Positions 42,087-51,470 are shown, numbered from the stretch's first letter. The stretch: 64,000 bases of DNA from Roseivirga echinicomitans (GCF_001592935.1 NZ_LRDB01000008.1:48894-112893); one strand, 5' to 3'. Notes: generated from the letters alone by a model not told the origin. Made by a program: numbers and translations.

Positions 42087-44477
42087 ATGAAAAATCCCCT
42101 CACCCTTTTGCTCGTTTTTTTTCTAATCTCTTGTACTTCAGACCCCAAGAATGAAGTAGCCATTGATGGACTTAAAGCACCCGTAGAAATTATTCGCGAT
42201 GAATGGGGGCTCAACCACATCTATGCTGAAAACCAACATGACCTATTTTTTGCCCAAGGTTATGCGGCTGCCCAAGACCGCCTTTTTCAGTTCGAAATTT
42301 GGAGAAGACAGGCCACAGGAACTGTTGCCGAAATTCTTGGCGAAAAAGAATTAAAACGAGACATCGGAACTCGCCTTTTCAAATTCAGAGGCGATATGAA
42401 GGAAGAGATGAACCATTATCACGATGATGGGGAAGAAATTATCACTGCCTACACCGCAGGTGTGAATGCCTACATTGAAGAAGCGCTCAAAAATAAAGAG
42501 CAGTTACCAATTGAATTCAAAGTGCTTGGTATCCTTCCTCAAAAATGGACTCCAGATGTTGTTATTTCTCGTCATCAAGGACTTTTGGGGAATATTGGTA
42601 AAGAACTGCAAGTAGGCAGAGCCGTTGCAAAAGTAGGTGATGCAAAAGTAAAAGAGCTCTTCTGGTTCCATCCCCAAGACCCAGACTTAACAATCGATGC
42701 CAAAATCAACAAAGAATTACTCTCTGATGACAATATCCTCGAACTATACAACGCTTACCGCACGACTGTGAAATTCGAAAAAGAGGACATTGTTGAAGCC
42801 TACCGAAATAGCGATGAAGAAAAGGCTTTGACCTCCATATTCGATGGGAAAAATGATTCTCTTTCTATTGGCAGCAATAACTGGGTAGTAAGTGGTGCAA
42901 AAACAGCAGACGGCAACACCTATATGGCCAACGATCCGCACAGGACTATTGCTGTTCCGTCATTGCGCTATATGGTGCATTTGGTGGCTCCGGGTTGGAA
43001 TGTAATTGGTGGCGGTGAGCCAGAAATTCCAGGAATATCGATCGGTCATAACGAATACGGTGCTTGGGGATTGACCGTTTTCGAAACCGATGGAGAAGAC
43101 CTTTATGTGTATGAACTCAACCCTGATAACGCCAACCAATACAAATACAATGGAGAATGGGTGGACATGAACACCATTTCAGAAACCATCCAAGTAAAAG
43201 GAATGGCGGACCAAACTGTTGATCTGAAATATACCCAGCATGGCCCTGTGACCTATGTGGATGAGAAAAACAATGTGGCATACGCCATCCGTTCTGCTTG
43301 GTTAGAGCCAGGTGGCTCGCCTTATTTAGCCTCATTAAGAATGGACCAAGCCAAAACTTGGGAGGAATTTAGAGAGGCCTGCAACTTCAGTCATATTCCG
43401 GGCGAAAACATGATTTGGGCTGATAAAAAAGGAAATATCGGATTACAAGCCGTGGGCATTGCACCCATCCGAAATAACTTTAGTGGCATGGTGCCCGTGC
43501 CGGGCGATGGCCGTTATGAATGGGACGGCTATTTACCCATTATCGAAAAACCAAATGACTTGAATCCAGCAAAAGGCTTTATTGCTACCGCCAACGAAAA
43601 TGTGACACCAGATGATTACACACATTGGAATGCCGTTGGCTACACATGGGCCGACCCATTTCGTGGTGACCGTGTCGCTGAGGTGCTAAAAAGTAGGGAA
43701 GACTTTGACATGGAATCCTTAAAAGCCTTGCAGGTAGATTACCTTTCGGTTCCAGCCAGAACTTTAACGCCAATGCTGATGAACTTAAGGCTTGAAGGTA
43801 AAGCTGATGACATCAGAAATAGACTGAAAAATTGGGATTATAGATTAGAAGCCAATTCCATCGAAGCAGCCATTTATGTGGCCTTCGAGAATCAGCTCTC
43901 ACGATTGGCTAGTCAAAAATTTATTCCAAGTGAATTGAAAGGAATCGTATACAGTCTACAGCTGACCCGAATCATTCAATGGCTAGAAAACCCTGACCAA
44001 CGTTTCGGTACGAACCCAGCAAAAGGTAGAGATCAGTTTTTAGCTGAAGCCTTTAGCAATGGCATTATCTACCTGGAAAAAACCCTTGGTGATGATATTG
44101 AAAAATGGCAATATGGCCAGGAGAAACTCAAGCACACTGCCATGCAACATGCACTTGGTGATTTGGTGAACCCCGATCTGCAGGCTAAAATAAACTTGGG
44201 TCCGCTGCCAAGAGGCGGCAACTCCTACACCGTTGGTTCAACAGGAGGAAATAACCGACAGAGTAGTGGCGCCTCGTTCAGAATAATTATAAATACGGGT
44301 GATTGGGATGCTGCAATAGCCACCAATGGCCCTGGTCAATCAGGTAATCCGGAAAGTCCATTTTATAGCAACCTATTTGAACCATGGGCGAATGACCAAT
44401 ATTACCCTGTCTATTATTCCAAAGAGAAAATCAATGAGGTAGCAGTCGAAAAACGAATGTTAAAGCCAATTAAATAG
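42087..44477 (+). CDS. penicillin acylase family lipoprotein
   Basis: N-terminal nucleophile (Ntn) hydrolase of 796 residues, started at MKNPLTLLLVFFLISC (ATG 42087), which gives a lipoprotein signal with the cysteine at 16. The alpha-chain segment (about 17-255) and the autocatalytic cleavage site are visible: S263 in SIGSNNWVVSGAK becomes the N-terminal nucleophile of the beta chain. Later motifs HNEYGAWGLT and the end GQSGNPESPFYSN are those of the family. Substrates of this family include acyl-homoserine lactones and beta-lactams; which applies here cannot be told. Located beside a secreted esterase and two DsrE proteins. Confidence 0.9.
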   Translation: MKNPLTLLLVFFLISCTSDPKNEVAIDGLKAPVEIIRDEWGLNHIYAENQHDLFFAQGYAAAQDRLFQFEIWRRQATGTVAEILGEKELKRDIGTRLFKFRGDMKEEMNHYHDDGEEIITAYTAGVNAYIEEALKNKEQLPIEFKVLGILPQKWTPDVVISRHQGLLGNIGKELQVGRAVAKVGDAKVKELFWFHPQDPDLTIDAKINKELLSDDNILELYNAYRTTVKFEKEDIVEAYRNSDEEKALTSIFDGKNDSLSIGSNNWVVSGAKTADGNTYMANDPHRTIAVPSLRYMVHLVAPGWNVIGGGEPEIPGISIGHNEYGAWGLTVFETDGEDLYVYELNPDNANQYKYNGEWVDMNTISETIQVKGMADQTVDLKYTQHGPVTYVDEKNNVAYAIRSAWLEPGGSPYLASLRMDQAKTWEEFREACNFSHIPGENMIWADKKGNIGLQAVGIAPIRNNFSGMVPVPGDGRYEWDGYLPIIEKPNDLNPAKGFIATANENVTPDDYTHWNAVGYTWADPFRGDRVAEVLKSREDFDMESLKALQVDYLSVPARTLTPMLMNLRLEGKADDIRNRLKNWDYRLEANSIEAAIYVAFENQLSRLASQKFIPSELKGIVYSLQLTRIIQWLENPDQRFGTNPAKGRDQFLAEAFSNGIIYLEKTLGDDIEKWQYGQEKLKHTAMQHALGDLVNPDLQAKINLGPLPRGGNSYTVGSTGGNNRQSSGASFRIIINTGDWDAAIATNGPGQSGNPESPFYSNLFEPWANDQYYPVYYSKEKINEVAVEKRMLKPIK

Positions 44478-44513
44478 ACCAATTTCATCAAGCCCTGTCT
44501 AACAAATGAAGGG

Positions 44514-45062
44514 CTAATCCCACTTAAAAAAAGCGTAGCCTTTAAGTTGATAGGTGCTTATCGTGGTGAGTGCCGAAGTACCAACTTTCACATTGTCCAT
44601 TAGATCGTCAACACTGTTGCCGTAACTTGCGTAGGATTGACCGCAAACAATCACCTCTACCCCAGCCTCCATTAATTCTTTATATAAAGGCACGTAAGGA
44701 CTATCCATTTCGTACCTCTTTTTGTAAGCTTCATCGTTTAAAACCGAATTAGTAGCTCCTCCGTGAATAACCACTGTCACTTTCAGATTTTCTTGTTTTA
44801 CACCACCCACTCCATGCAAGTTCATCAATCGAGCGACATTTAAAGCGGGAAAAGCTGCGCGTTCTTGTGTTTTATCAATTTTATGAACTAACTCAATCAG
44901 TATTTTATATTCCATATCAGGATCTGGAGCAACATCTACCCGATCTAATTCTAGAATTCCACCGTAGTTCTTAATAATAGGATTGACCCATTTTTTCTCT
45001 TGAGCCTGACTTAAATGAGTAAAAAACAGCACTGCCACGGCAATTAGTATACATTGTTTCAT
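44514..45062 (-). CDS. secreted DsrE-like protein, paralogue 2
   Basis: A 182-residue exported protein of the DsrE/DsrF-like fold, clearly homologous to 40545-41087. After a signal peptide (about 1-20, SQAQ end) it shares NPIIKNYGGI, YKILIELVHK, ARLMNLHGVGGVKQENLKV, VTVVIHGGATNSVL and VEVIVCGQSY, and ends STYQLKGYAFFKWD. The conserved Cys and the HGxxxxxxL pattern are kept. Two intact paralogues and one remnant within 5 kb point to local duplication. It is divergently oriented to the TetR gene, whose operator palindrome lies in the shared region. Confidence 0.82.
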   Translation of the reverse strand: MKQCILIAVAVLFFTHLSQAQEKKWVNPIIKNYGGILELDRVDVAPDPDMEYKILIELVHKIDKTQERAAFPALNVARLMNLHGVGGVKQENLKVTVVIHGGATNSVLNDEAYKKRYEMDSPYVPLYKELMEAGVEVIVCGQSYASYGNSVDDLMDNVKVGTSALTTISTYQLKGYAFFKWD

Positions 45063-45161
45063 AAGAGCTTTTTTTTGACCAGTTCAATTACAATAATCCA
45101 ACCAGTAAATTCAAACCATAGAAGTAAAAAACAGTTGCAGCTAAAACTTAATACGTTAATG

Positions 45162-45197
45162 TTTGTAAAAATATACCGATTGGTATATTTTTACAAA
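45162..45197 (+). promoter_or_regulatory. perfect palindromic operator of the TetR regulator
   Basis: A 36-base palindrome with 16-base arms: TTTGTAAAAATATACC, four central bases GATT, and GGTATATTTTTACAAA. It ends on the A of the TetR start codon (45197), so bound regulator would block initiation of the TetR-fabF transcript. It lies between the divergent DsrE and tetR genes. Confidence 0.8.
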
Positions 45198-45802
45198 TGC
45201 CTTTTGCTAAATCTGAAAGAACGAAGAAAAGAATCATTGAAACGGTAGCGCCCATTTTTAACAAAAAGGGCTATCAGAGCACCGCTTTGTCGGACATTAC
45301 CAGCGCCACTGGTTTGACCAAGGGCGCCATTTATGGTAACTTCGGAAATAAGGAAAACTTGGCCGAAGCCTGCTTCAATCATAATGTGAAATTCTTACAG
45401 AAAGGATTACAAATGACTTGGGCTGCGCACCCTTCAAGTATAGCCAAACTCATCGGTTTACTTAACTTCTATCATCAGAATTATAAAACCGTGGCCAACA
45501 ATGGCGGCTGTCCTTTAATGAATGTGGCGGTAGAAGCAGATGACTTTTATCCTTTTTTTAAGGAAAAGGCGAAAACCATCCTTTTGACTTGGCAATCTGA
45601 AATTGCCAGCGTCATCAAAGAGGGACAGAATTCAGGCGAAATCAAGCCTGAAATTGATCCCTTAGGTTTCGCAAACTTCTATATCGCCTCGATTGAAGGC
45701 GGTATTCTGATTGCGAAAACCACAAACGATCCGGAATCGTTTTTTAGCATTATCGAAAACTTGAAATCATTGGTCAATCACCAATTAAAAATAACAACAT
45801 GA
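45197..45802 (+). CDS. TetR/AcrR family transcriptional regulator
   Basis: Repressor of 201 residues. The N-terminal helix-turn-helix has the family pattern RIIETVAPIFNKKGYQSTAL (landmark) followed by ITSATGLTKGAIYGNFGNKENL. The ligand-binding C-terminal domain resembles the fatty-acid-responsive group (GGCPLMNVAVEADDF). The perfect palindrome ending at its start codon suggests autoregulation. Its stop overlaps the beta-ketoacyl synthase start by 4 bases, so both genes form one operon and the regulator probably controls that synthase. Confidence 0.9.
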   Translation: MPFAKSERTKKRIIETVAPIFNKKGYQSTALSDITSATGLTKGAIYGNFGNKENLAEACFNHNVKFLQKGLQMTWAAHPSSIAKLIGLLNFYHQNYKTVANNGGCPLMNVAVEADDFYPFFKEKAKTILLTWQSEIASVIKEGQNSGEIKPEIDPLGFANFYIASIEGGILIAKTTNDPESFFSIIENLKSLVNHQLKITT

Positions 45803-47043
45803 AAAGAGTAGTCATAACTGGAATGGGGGCACTAACCCCAATTGGAAATAATTTAGAAACGTATTGGGCCAACTTAAAAGCTGGAAAAAGCGGTGGCGGA
45901 CCAATTACGAGGTTCGATACTACTAAATTCAAAAGCCACTTTGCCTGCGAACTGAAGGACTTTAATGTAGAAGATTACATTCCGCGAAATGAGGCGAGAC
46001 GAATGGATCCGTTTACGCAGTACGCGCTAATTGCTACGGAAGAAGCCATCAAAAACGCTAAAATCGATTTTGATGTACTCAACAGAAATAGAATTGGAGT
46101 GATTTGGGGTTCGGGCAATGGCGGCATTCAGACCTTTACCGAAGAGATGATTGCCTACGCCAAAAATGATGAGACACCTCGCTTCTCCCCTTTCTTCATT
46201 CCCAAAATCATAGCCGATATTGCTTCGGGCCTTATCTCTATCAAATACGGACTCAGGGGCGTGAACTTCACTACCATTTCAGCTTGCGCCTCTTCTACCA
46301 CCGCTATTATAGACGCCTTTAACTACATTAAATGGGGCAAGGCCGACATGATCATTACGGGTGGATCGGAGGCCCCAATTACAGCAGCTGCCTTGGGTGG
46401 TTTTACTGCTTCTCGTGCCCTTTCTACCAATAACGAAAATCCTGAAACCGCTTGTCGACCATTTGATGTAAGTCGTGACGGGTTTGTAATGGGCGAAGGC
46501 GCTGGTACTTTAATTTTGGAGTCTTACGAACACGCCATTGCCAGAGGTGCTACCATTATAGCCGAAGTAGCAGGTGGCGGAATGGCCGCAGACGCCTATC
46601 ACTTAACTGGAACTCACCCCGAAGGAGAAGGCGCTTTCTTAGGAATGAACGAAGCGCTGAACGATGCGGGTATTGAGCCAAAAGACATTGATTATATCAA
46701 CATGCACGCCACCTCCACCTCAGTGGGTGACACAAGTGAGTTGGTCGCGATTGAAAGGGTTTTTGGAACGAATCCTGACCTGAATATATCAGCCACTAAA
46801 TCTATGACAGGCCACTTGCTCGGTGCGGCAGGCGCAATAGAGGCCATTGCCAGTGTGATGGCGATTGTAGAAGGCATTATTCCCCCAACGATTAACACGA
46901 AAAACGTTGATCCAGAATTTGACGGTAAGTTTGAGCTCACCCTTGGTTCGGCACAAAAGCGAGAAGTGAAATATGCGCTGAGCAATACTTTTGGCTTTGG
47001 TGGACATATGGCCAGTGCGGTGTTTAAGAGGTTTAGTGTTTAG
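45799..47043 (+). CDS. fabF: beta-ketoacyl-ACP synthase II family protein
   Basis: Condensing enzyme that extends acyl-ACP with malonyl-ACP, 414 residues. Catalytic residues are C163 in TISACASSTT, H303 in NMHATSTSVGD, K334 in SATKSMTG and H339 in GHLLGAAG; the C-terminal loop is NTFGFGGHMAS. Length and motifs are those of FabF. It is translationally coupled to a TetR regulator, not in a fab cluster, so it may be a second, regulated FabF that adjusts chain length or serves a special lipid. No acyl carrier protein is adjacent. Confidence 0.9.
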   Translation: MKRVVITGMGALTPIGNNLETYWANLKAGKSGGGPITRFDTTKFKSHFACELKDFNVEDYIPRNEARRMDPFTQYALIATEEAIKNAKIDFDVLNRNRIGVIWGSGNGGIQTFTEEMIAYAKNDETPRFSPFFIPKIIADIASGLISIKYGLRGVNFTTISACASSTTAIIDAFNYIKWGKADMIITGGSEAPITAAALGGFTASRALSTNNENPETACRPFDVSRDGFVMGEGAGTLILESYEHAIARGATIIAEVAGGGMAADAYHLTGTHPEGEGAFLGMNEALNDAGIEPKDIDYINMHATSTSVGDTSELVAIERVFGTNPDLNISATKSMTGHLLGAAGAIEAIASVMAIVEGIIPPTINTKNVDPEFDGKFELTLGSAQKREVKYALSNTFGFGGHMASAVFKRFSV

Positions 47044-47051
47044 TGTTTAGT

Positions 47052-47093
47052 GGAGCGAAACCCGATGCAAAGTGGTGGGTTCCGTTTTTTTTT
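47052..47093 (+). terminator. probable terminator of the tetR-fabF operon
   Basis: Short GC-containing arms (AACCC and GGGTT) separated by about 15 bases and followed by a long T-run. The stem is short, so confidence is moderate. Confidence 0.5.
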
Positions 47094-47136
47094 AGCAGAA
47101 ACCCATTCCCAATGGGTCTTAGCAAGATGATTAACC

Positions 47137-49569
47137 CTAATAAAACACCACCTCCACATTCGGGAGAGCACTTTTCAACTTTTCGATATCGTTGCTGCGC
47201 AAAGAGGTATTGAAACAGATGACCGTTTCCAATTTCTTGAGCTCCGTCAGTCGGTCGAACTTGAAGACTTTGGTGTTTGAACAGTCTATCCATTTTAAGT
47301 TAGACAGTCCTTCGAGCCCCGTGAAACGCTTGACGTTTGTTCCTGAGCAATTGATTCGCTCCAGTTTGGTCATCGTTGTAAGCGGGCGTAAATCATCAAT
47401 GGCCGTATTGCTAAAGTTCAGTGACTTGAGGTTATTGAATTTAAGTACAGACAATAAGTCCGCTACTGGCATTTCCGTAAAGCTTAGCGCTTCTAAAGCT
47501 TTTAAGTCTGGTAATGAATTCAAATCTTTCATTCCCAAACGGTTTAGACTAAGTTCTTTCAATCGATAAAACTCAGACAGTTCCGCCAAACTGGTGATGG
47601 ATGAGCCTTGAATATTCAGCTTTTCTAGAGAAACCAACTGGTGTAATTGTTTGGCAGTTGGCTGGGCAGCCATCACCACATTTTCTTTAAAAGCTCGTTT
47701 TATTGGCTCGCTCAAAATTCCCCACCAAGCATTTAAGGCTTTGGTTTGGAAAATCACGGTCAAGTCTTCCTTCTTATCGAGTAGCAACGAAACGGCAGTT
47801 TTATCAACATTACTCCCCTCTAAACTCAAGTATTTCAACATGGTCAATCGCCCCAAGTCAGTGATATTTTTGACCTTGGTGTTCTCAGCCTCAATATGTC
47901 TTAAGTTAGATAAGTTCGCCAAAGGCGAAAGATCCGCTACGGCCGTATTGTTTAGCGTAAGTGTTTCTAGACGTTCCAATGACTCAAGCCCTTGAAGGTT
48001 CTTTAGTGGATTGGAGTTCAGATTCAAATGCGCGATTTTCTTCAGCTGCGCTAATGGCGCTAAAGTTATAATTCCGGCTCCTTCTAAGTTCAAAGAATCG
48101 ATTCTTAACAGCTGAATTAAATCTTCATTATCAGGATTTGGCATATCCATATACTTGGTCAAAACGCCTTTCCACATGTCTGACATACCACCCCACCACT
48201 GTTCTAATTGTTTGGTGTTCCTTACCACCAAAACTCGTGGATTAGCCTCCACATAAGCCTCTGTACTGGCTTCATCTAATGGTGCATTATCACAGTATAT
48301 CTTTGTCAAGGATTTCACTTGAGCTAGAGGCTGAAGTGACTCTACCTTTGTATTGGTAATATTCACCGTTTTCAATTGCGCCAAGGCTGAAAGCGGAGTC
48401 AGGTCACTTACATTTGTCAACTCAAGGTTTAATTCTTGTAAGGCAGAAGCTGATTGAAAACCATTCAGGCCTATGATATCGCTTGCCGATAAGTCCAGCT
48501 TTTTAAGCTTACTCAACTTAGAAAAATCGATTGTTACCGTTTGCGCGGCTTCTGATAAGTTTAGTTCTTCCAGAGAAGTAAGGTTACTTATAAAAGACAA
48601 GTCGATTTGCTTGATTCTAGACAGATTCAGTTTCTTTAATTTCTCAAACGACTTCAACAATGAGAAATCCTCTACATGACAATTCGTGAGATTAAGCGAC
48701 TCTATTTCGTTATGATATTTTAGGTATTGAAGGTCGAAAACGGAGCTATTTGAAACATCCAGTGACTTTAATGTATTGATGGATCGCAAAGGTTTTAGAT
48801 CATTGATCCATGTATTGCTTATTTTCAGATACTTCAGGTTAGTAAGCTGATAAATTGGATCAAGATTGAGTACTAGGTCATTTCCTGATAAATCAAGGGA
48901 ATCGATTGAGGCCAAACGCACCAAGTCCTGACTGGACATACTATCTCCTTGAAAATTGATTTTATCCTTAAAAACCTGCTTCCAGCCAAATGTAAGCAGC
49001 GACCACCACTCTCTAAGCTGTTTATCTTTACTCAGTTTATTGGTATAGATACTGGCGATCTTTAATTCACTCTTTCTAGGGTCTAAATTCAATTCAATGA
49101 ATCTCTTTTGACTACTATTCACAGGTTCTCCACTCAGAGAAGTGCCTTGCAAGTTTCTTATGATTTCGGCCTTATAGAATGGCGTTCCATCTTCTTTGGT
49201 TTGCACCAGTATTTCTGTGATTTCGAAATCGAAAACCACATTCTTAAAGAAGAAGTCAATGTCCTTTAAGTAAGCTTGGATGTCTTTAAAAATCGGAGTT
49301 GATCTCTTTTCTTCCAGATCATCTTCTACTTGAACTTTAGGGTCGACAAAGAGTTTTGCATAGCTATTGCTAATGATCACCTCTTTCTCGCTTACCGCAG
49401 TACGCTCTGCCCCTATTACATTCAGGTAATATTCTAGCGCACTGATAATTTCTTTTACTCCCTCCTTCTTTTTTTCCAACACAGAGTCAGGCAAAACAGG
49501 AGATTGCGCCCATAATGAGGCACCTGCGCTGAAAAAGAGCAGCAATAAAATGAGTCTATTTCTTCTCAT
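47137..49569 (-). CDS. secreted leucine-rich repeat protein with repeated WW modules
   Basis: An 810-residue exported protein with a signal peptide (about 1-21, SLWAQ end). Residues about 27-175 form a domain shared with the protein of the third gene upstream in the operon (50386-50970). The rest is leucine-rich repeats of the bacterial 22-residue type (LDLSGNDL, LYLKISNTW, LTLNNTAVADLSPL). Three points carry an extra element beginning with two tryptophans (W188-W189, W458-W459, W615-W616), each followed by about 40 residues and then a new LRR run. Last gene of a four-gene operon. Function unknown; a surface protein-binding role is likely. Confidence 0.82.
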   Translation of the reverse strand: MRRNRLILLLLFFSAGASLWAQSPVLPDSVLEKKKEGVKEIISALEYYLNVIGAERTAVSEKEVIISNSYAKLFVDPKVQVEDDLEEKRSTPIFKDIQAYLKDIDFFFKNVVFDFEITEILVQTKEDGTPFYKAEIIRNLQGTSLSGEPVNSSQKRFIELNLDPRKSELKIASIYTNKLSKDKQLREWWSLLTFGWKQVFKDKINFQGDSMSSQDLVRLASIDSLDLSGNDLVLNLDPIYQLTNLKYLKISNTWINDLKPLRSINTLKSLDVSNSSVFDLQYLKYHNEIESLNLTNCHVEDFSLLKSFEKLKKLNLSRIKQIDLSFISNLTSLEELNLSEAAQTVTIDFSKLSKLKKLDLSASDIIGLNGFQSASALQELNLELTNVSDLTPLSALAQLKTVNITNTKVESLQPLAQVKSLTKIYCDNAPLDEASTEAYVEANPRVLVVRNTKQLEQWWGGMSDMWKGVLTKYMDMPNPDNEDLIQLLRIDSLNLEGAGIITLAPLAQLKKIAHLNLNSNPLKNLQGLESLERLETLTLNNTAVADLSPLANLSNLRHIEAENTKVKNITDLGRLTMLKYLSLEGSNVDKTAVSLLLDKKEDLTVIFQTKALNAWWGILSEPIKRAFKENVVMAAQPTAKQLHQLVSLEKLNIQGSSITSLAELSEFYRLKELSLNRLGMKDLNSLPDLKALEALSFTEMPVADLLSVLKFNNLKSLNFSNTAIDDLRPLTTMTKLERINCSGTNVKRFTGLEGLSNLKWIDCSNTKVFKFDRLTELKKLETVICFNTSLRSNDIEKLKSALPNVEVVFY

Positions 49570-50389
49570 AAATCATTTTCAATAAATCTTCTTTCTGAGA
49601 AGCATTGACTTGGAGCAAGTCTGAAATTAACCAACCCGAGTTGTCGTTGGCACGATTAAAGTTGTTGAGAGAGAAATACCAGCCATCAACCCCGAAGAAA
49701 TGATAATTCATTCGGTTTACAGTTTGAAATTGAAGGATCCCCATTTTTACTTCGTAGAGAAAAATTGTCAAAAAATCTGGCTTATAATCTGCCAAAGTGT
49801 AAGACTCAGGAACGCCTCCTTTCAATAGGGCTTTTCTTAAGTTCATGAAGTCAAGCTCATGGCTCATTGGATGTAGAAACACCTTAGTTTCGCCTCGCTG
49901 CTTATCAAACATGGTTTTATAAGGTTCGAAAGCGACATCGGCTATGACCCATTCGTAACCAAGTGCCTCCTTCTGGATTTTCATATAAAGCAGCAAAGGG
50001 AGCTCTTTTCCTTTATAAAGAAAGGTAGTATTCACCACGGCAAACCAATCTTTTGAATGCAAATTCAAAAACGCTGGATTATCAGCCTGTGTTACCCTTT
50101 CAATAAAGTCATTCTTGGCTTGAGAAGAAATATCAGTATCCTCTTCATCGAAGAGGATACTGAGGTACCTTTTACGCAATCTTTCATTGCGATATTGCCT
50201 GTCATCAGGCTCAAACGTTCTTCCTTTTACGTCTTCCTCTCCGTTAAAGCGCTTAAAAAACTGATTGAGTTGCTTCGTGCTTGCCAACAGTTGCTGCTCG
50301 ATTTCATAATTCTCTCCCACAATTTGAGCGGAGGAATACGAAGTAAAAACGAAAAAGAAAGAAAGTGAAAGAAGAATTAGTCTTTTCAT
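49556..50389 (-). CDS. exported protein of unknown function in the LRR operon
   Basis: A 277-residue protein with a signal peptide (about 1-21, SSAQ end). The mature part contains HSKDWFAVVNTTFLYKGKE, LPLLLYMKIQKE and YEWVIADVAFEPY, with a mixed alpha/beta composition and no catalytic motif that I recognise. Its stop overlaps the LRR gene start by 14 bases and its start overlaps the previous gene by 4 bases, so all are translationally coupled. It may act with the LRR protein at the cell surface; this is inference from the operon. Confidence 0.72.
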   Translation of the reverse strand: MKRLILLSLSFFFVFTSYSSAQIVGENYEIEQQLLASTKQLNQFFKRFNGEEDVKGRTFEPDDRQYRNERLRKRYLSILFDEEDTDISSQAKNDFIERVTQADNPAFLNLHSKDWFAVVNTTFLYKGKELPLLLYMKIQKEALGYEWVIADVAFEPYKTMFDKQRGETKVFLHPMSHELDFMNLRKALLKGGVPESYTLADYKPDFLTIFLYEVKMGILQFQTVNRMNYHFFGVDGWYFSLNNFNRANDNSGWLISDLLQVNASQKEDLLKMIYEKK

Positions 50390-50970
50390 ACTGAAGTTTC
50401 AGATACTCTGATATCGCCCAAAATTACGTCCCAAAATTCGATAGTTCTACCTGCAATTTGAGTCTTTTTCTTTTCTACGTAAATGGTAATATCCTTTTTA
50501 GTCGTGTCTTTGTAGTTCAATTTGTCCGCAGTAGTTCCTTCAAACTTCTGGTAAACAGTCACTACACCAACATATCGGCCATCAGGTTGTCTTTCCAAAT
50601 CAGATATATACTGAACATCATACCATTCAATATTTACCTTATCATAGTTAAGCGCCATCAATCTTTGAAAATACTCACGCACTTTGTAGTACTTGATCTC
50701 TTCTGAAGCTAGCGATGACACGCCCATTTCACTACCTGGAGCAAATAGCTCTTCGGCCCTGTCCATAACACGGTTGGCTTCAGAAAAAGGAGTGTCCTTG
50801 TTTCCAATAATAGCGATGTACTTACCTAGGTCTTTAACTTTTTCCAATGCAAGTGAATCAATTGCTTTTTCACGATTGGGATCTACTGGACTTTGAGCTT
50901 GGGTTGAAACAGCAAAAAACGCCATTAAAGCAACCACATAAGAAAGTCTTTTAAATATTTGATTGTTCAT
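50386..50970 (-). CDS. exported protein sharing a domain with the LRR protein
   Basis: A 194-residue protein with a signal peptide (about 1-25, VSTQAQ). The mature part (about 38-175: LGKYIAIIGNKDTPFSEANRV, YFQRLMALNYDKVNIEWYDV, YISDLERQPDGRYVGVVTVY) resembles residues 27-175 of the LRR protein downstream. Both contain a loss-free pattern of IG...T.FSE / IG...TAVSE, an FFK/YFQRL helix and a tyrosine-rich strand pair. A small secreted alpha/beta domain is the best description; no family name is known to me. Coupled to the next gene by a 4-base overlap. Confidence 0.72.
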   Translation of the reverse strand: MNNQIFKRLSYVVALMAFFAVSTQAQSPVDPNREKAIDSLALEKVKDLGKYIAIIGNKDTPFSEANRVMDRAEELFAPGSEMGVSSLASEEIKYYKVREYFQRLMALNYDKVNIEWYDVQYISDLERQPDGRYVGVVTVYQKFEGTTADKLNYKDTTKKDITIYVEKKKTQIAGRTIEFWDVILGDIRVSETSV

Positions 50971-50996
50971 AATTTTCTTGTGTTAGGGTGTTTTGA

Positions 50997-51470
50997 CTAT
51001 TTCTTTACTAATACTAACTCTTTGATTCTGCCTTGAGAATCCATCACCATTTCCTTTACCTTGTGTGGAGCCTTCTTAAGGTCCTTTAAATAGTTAAGGT
51101 ACTTAGTAATCGTAGTTGGTTCGTCAAAATCTTCAGTTCCATTGGCTGCGTAAAAAATGATCAATACTGGAGCTTCTCCATTACTAAACATTCCAACGGC
51201 TTCTCTGATGTTATTATTTGCTGCGTTAATAGAAGAAGCATTCGCGATTTGTCCAAAGTAGTTAGACAACCTAGCGTCAAGCGCTCTATTGGCGGCCTCT
51301 GGGTCTACTTTTGGCTCTTCCTTTACAGGAGGAGTTGGCTCTGGAGTAGTTTCTTCAATAACTTCTTCTGGTTCTTGGTTGGCATCAACCACCGCTTTTT
51401 GACTCTTACAAGAGGACAGTACAAATAGCAGTACACAGAAGACTGGCACTAATTTAAAAATGCTTTTCAT
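50997..51470 (-). CDS. lipoprotein of the LRR operon
   Basis: A 157-residue lipoprotein, started at MKSIFKLVPVFCVLLFVLSSC (ATG 51468-51470) with the acylated cysteine in LSSCKSQ. A Pro/Glu-rich linker (about 30-60, EETTPEPTPPVKEEPK) is followed by a domain with LDARLSNYFGQIANASS, VGMFSNGEAPVLIIFYA and ITKYLNYLKDLKKAPHKV. No catalytic residues are recognised. It is the first gene of the operon with the three exported proteins downstream (26 bases from the next start). A role in anchoring the complex to the outer membrane is speculation. Confidence 0.75.
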   Translation of the reverse strand: MKSIFKLVPVFCVLLFVLSSCKSQKAVVDANQEPEEVIEETTPEPTPPVKEEPKVDPEAANRALDARLSNYFGQIANASSINAANNNIREAVGMFSNGEAPVLIIFYAANGTEDFDEPTTITKYLNYLKDLKKAPHKVKEMVMDSQGRIKELVLVKK

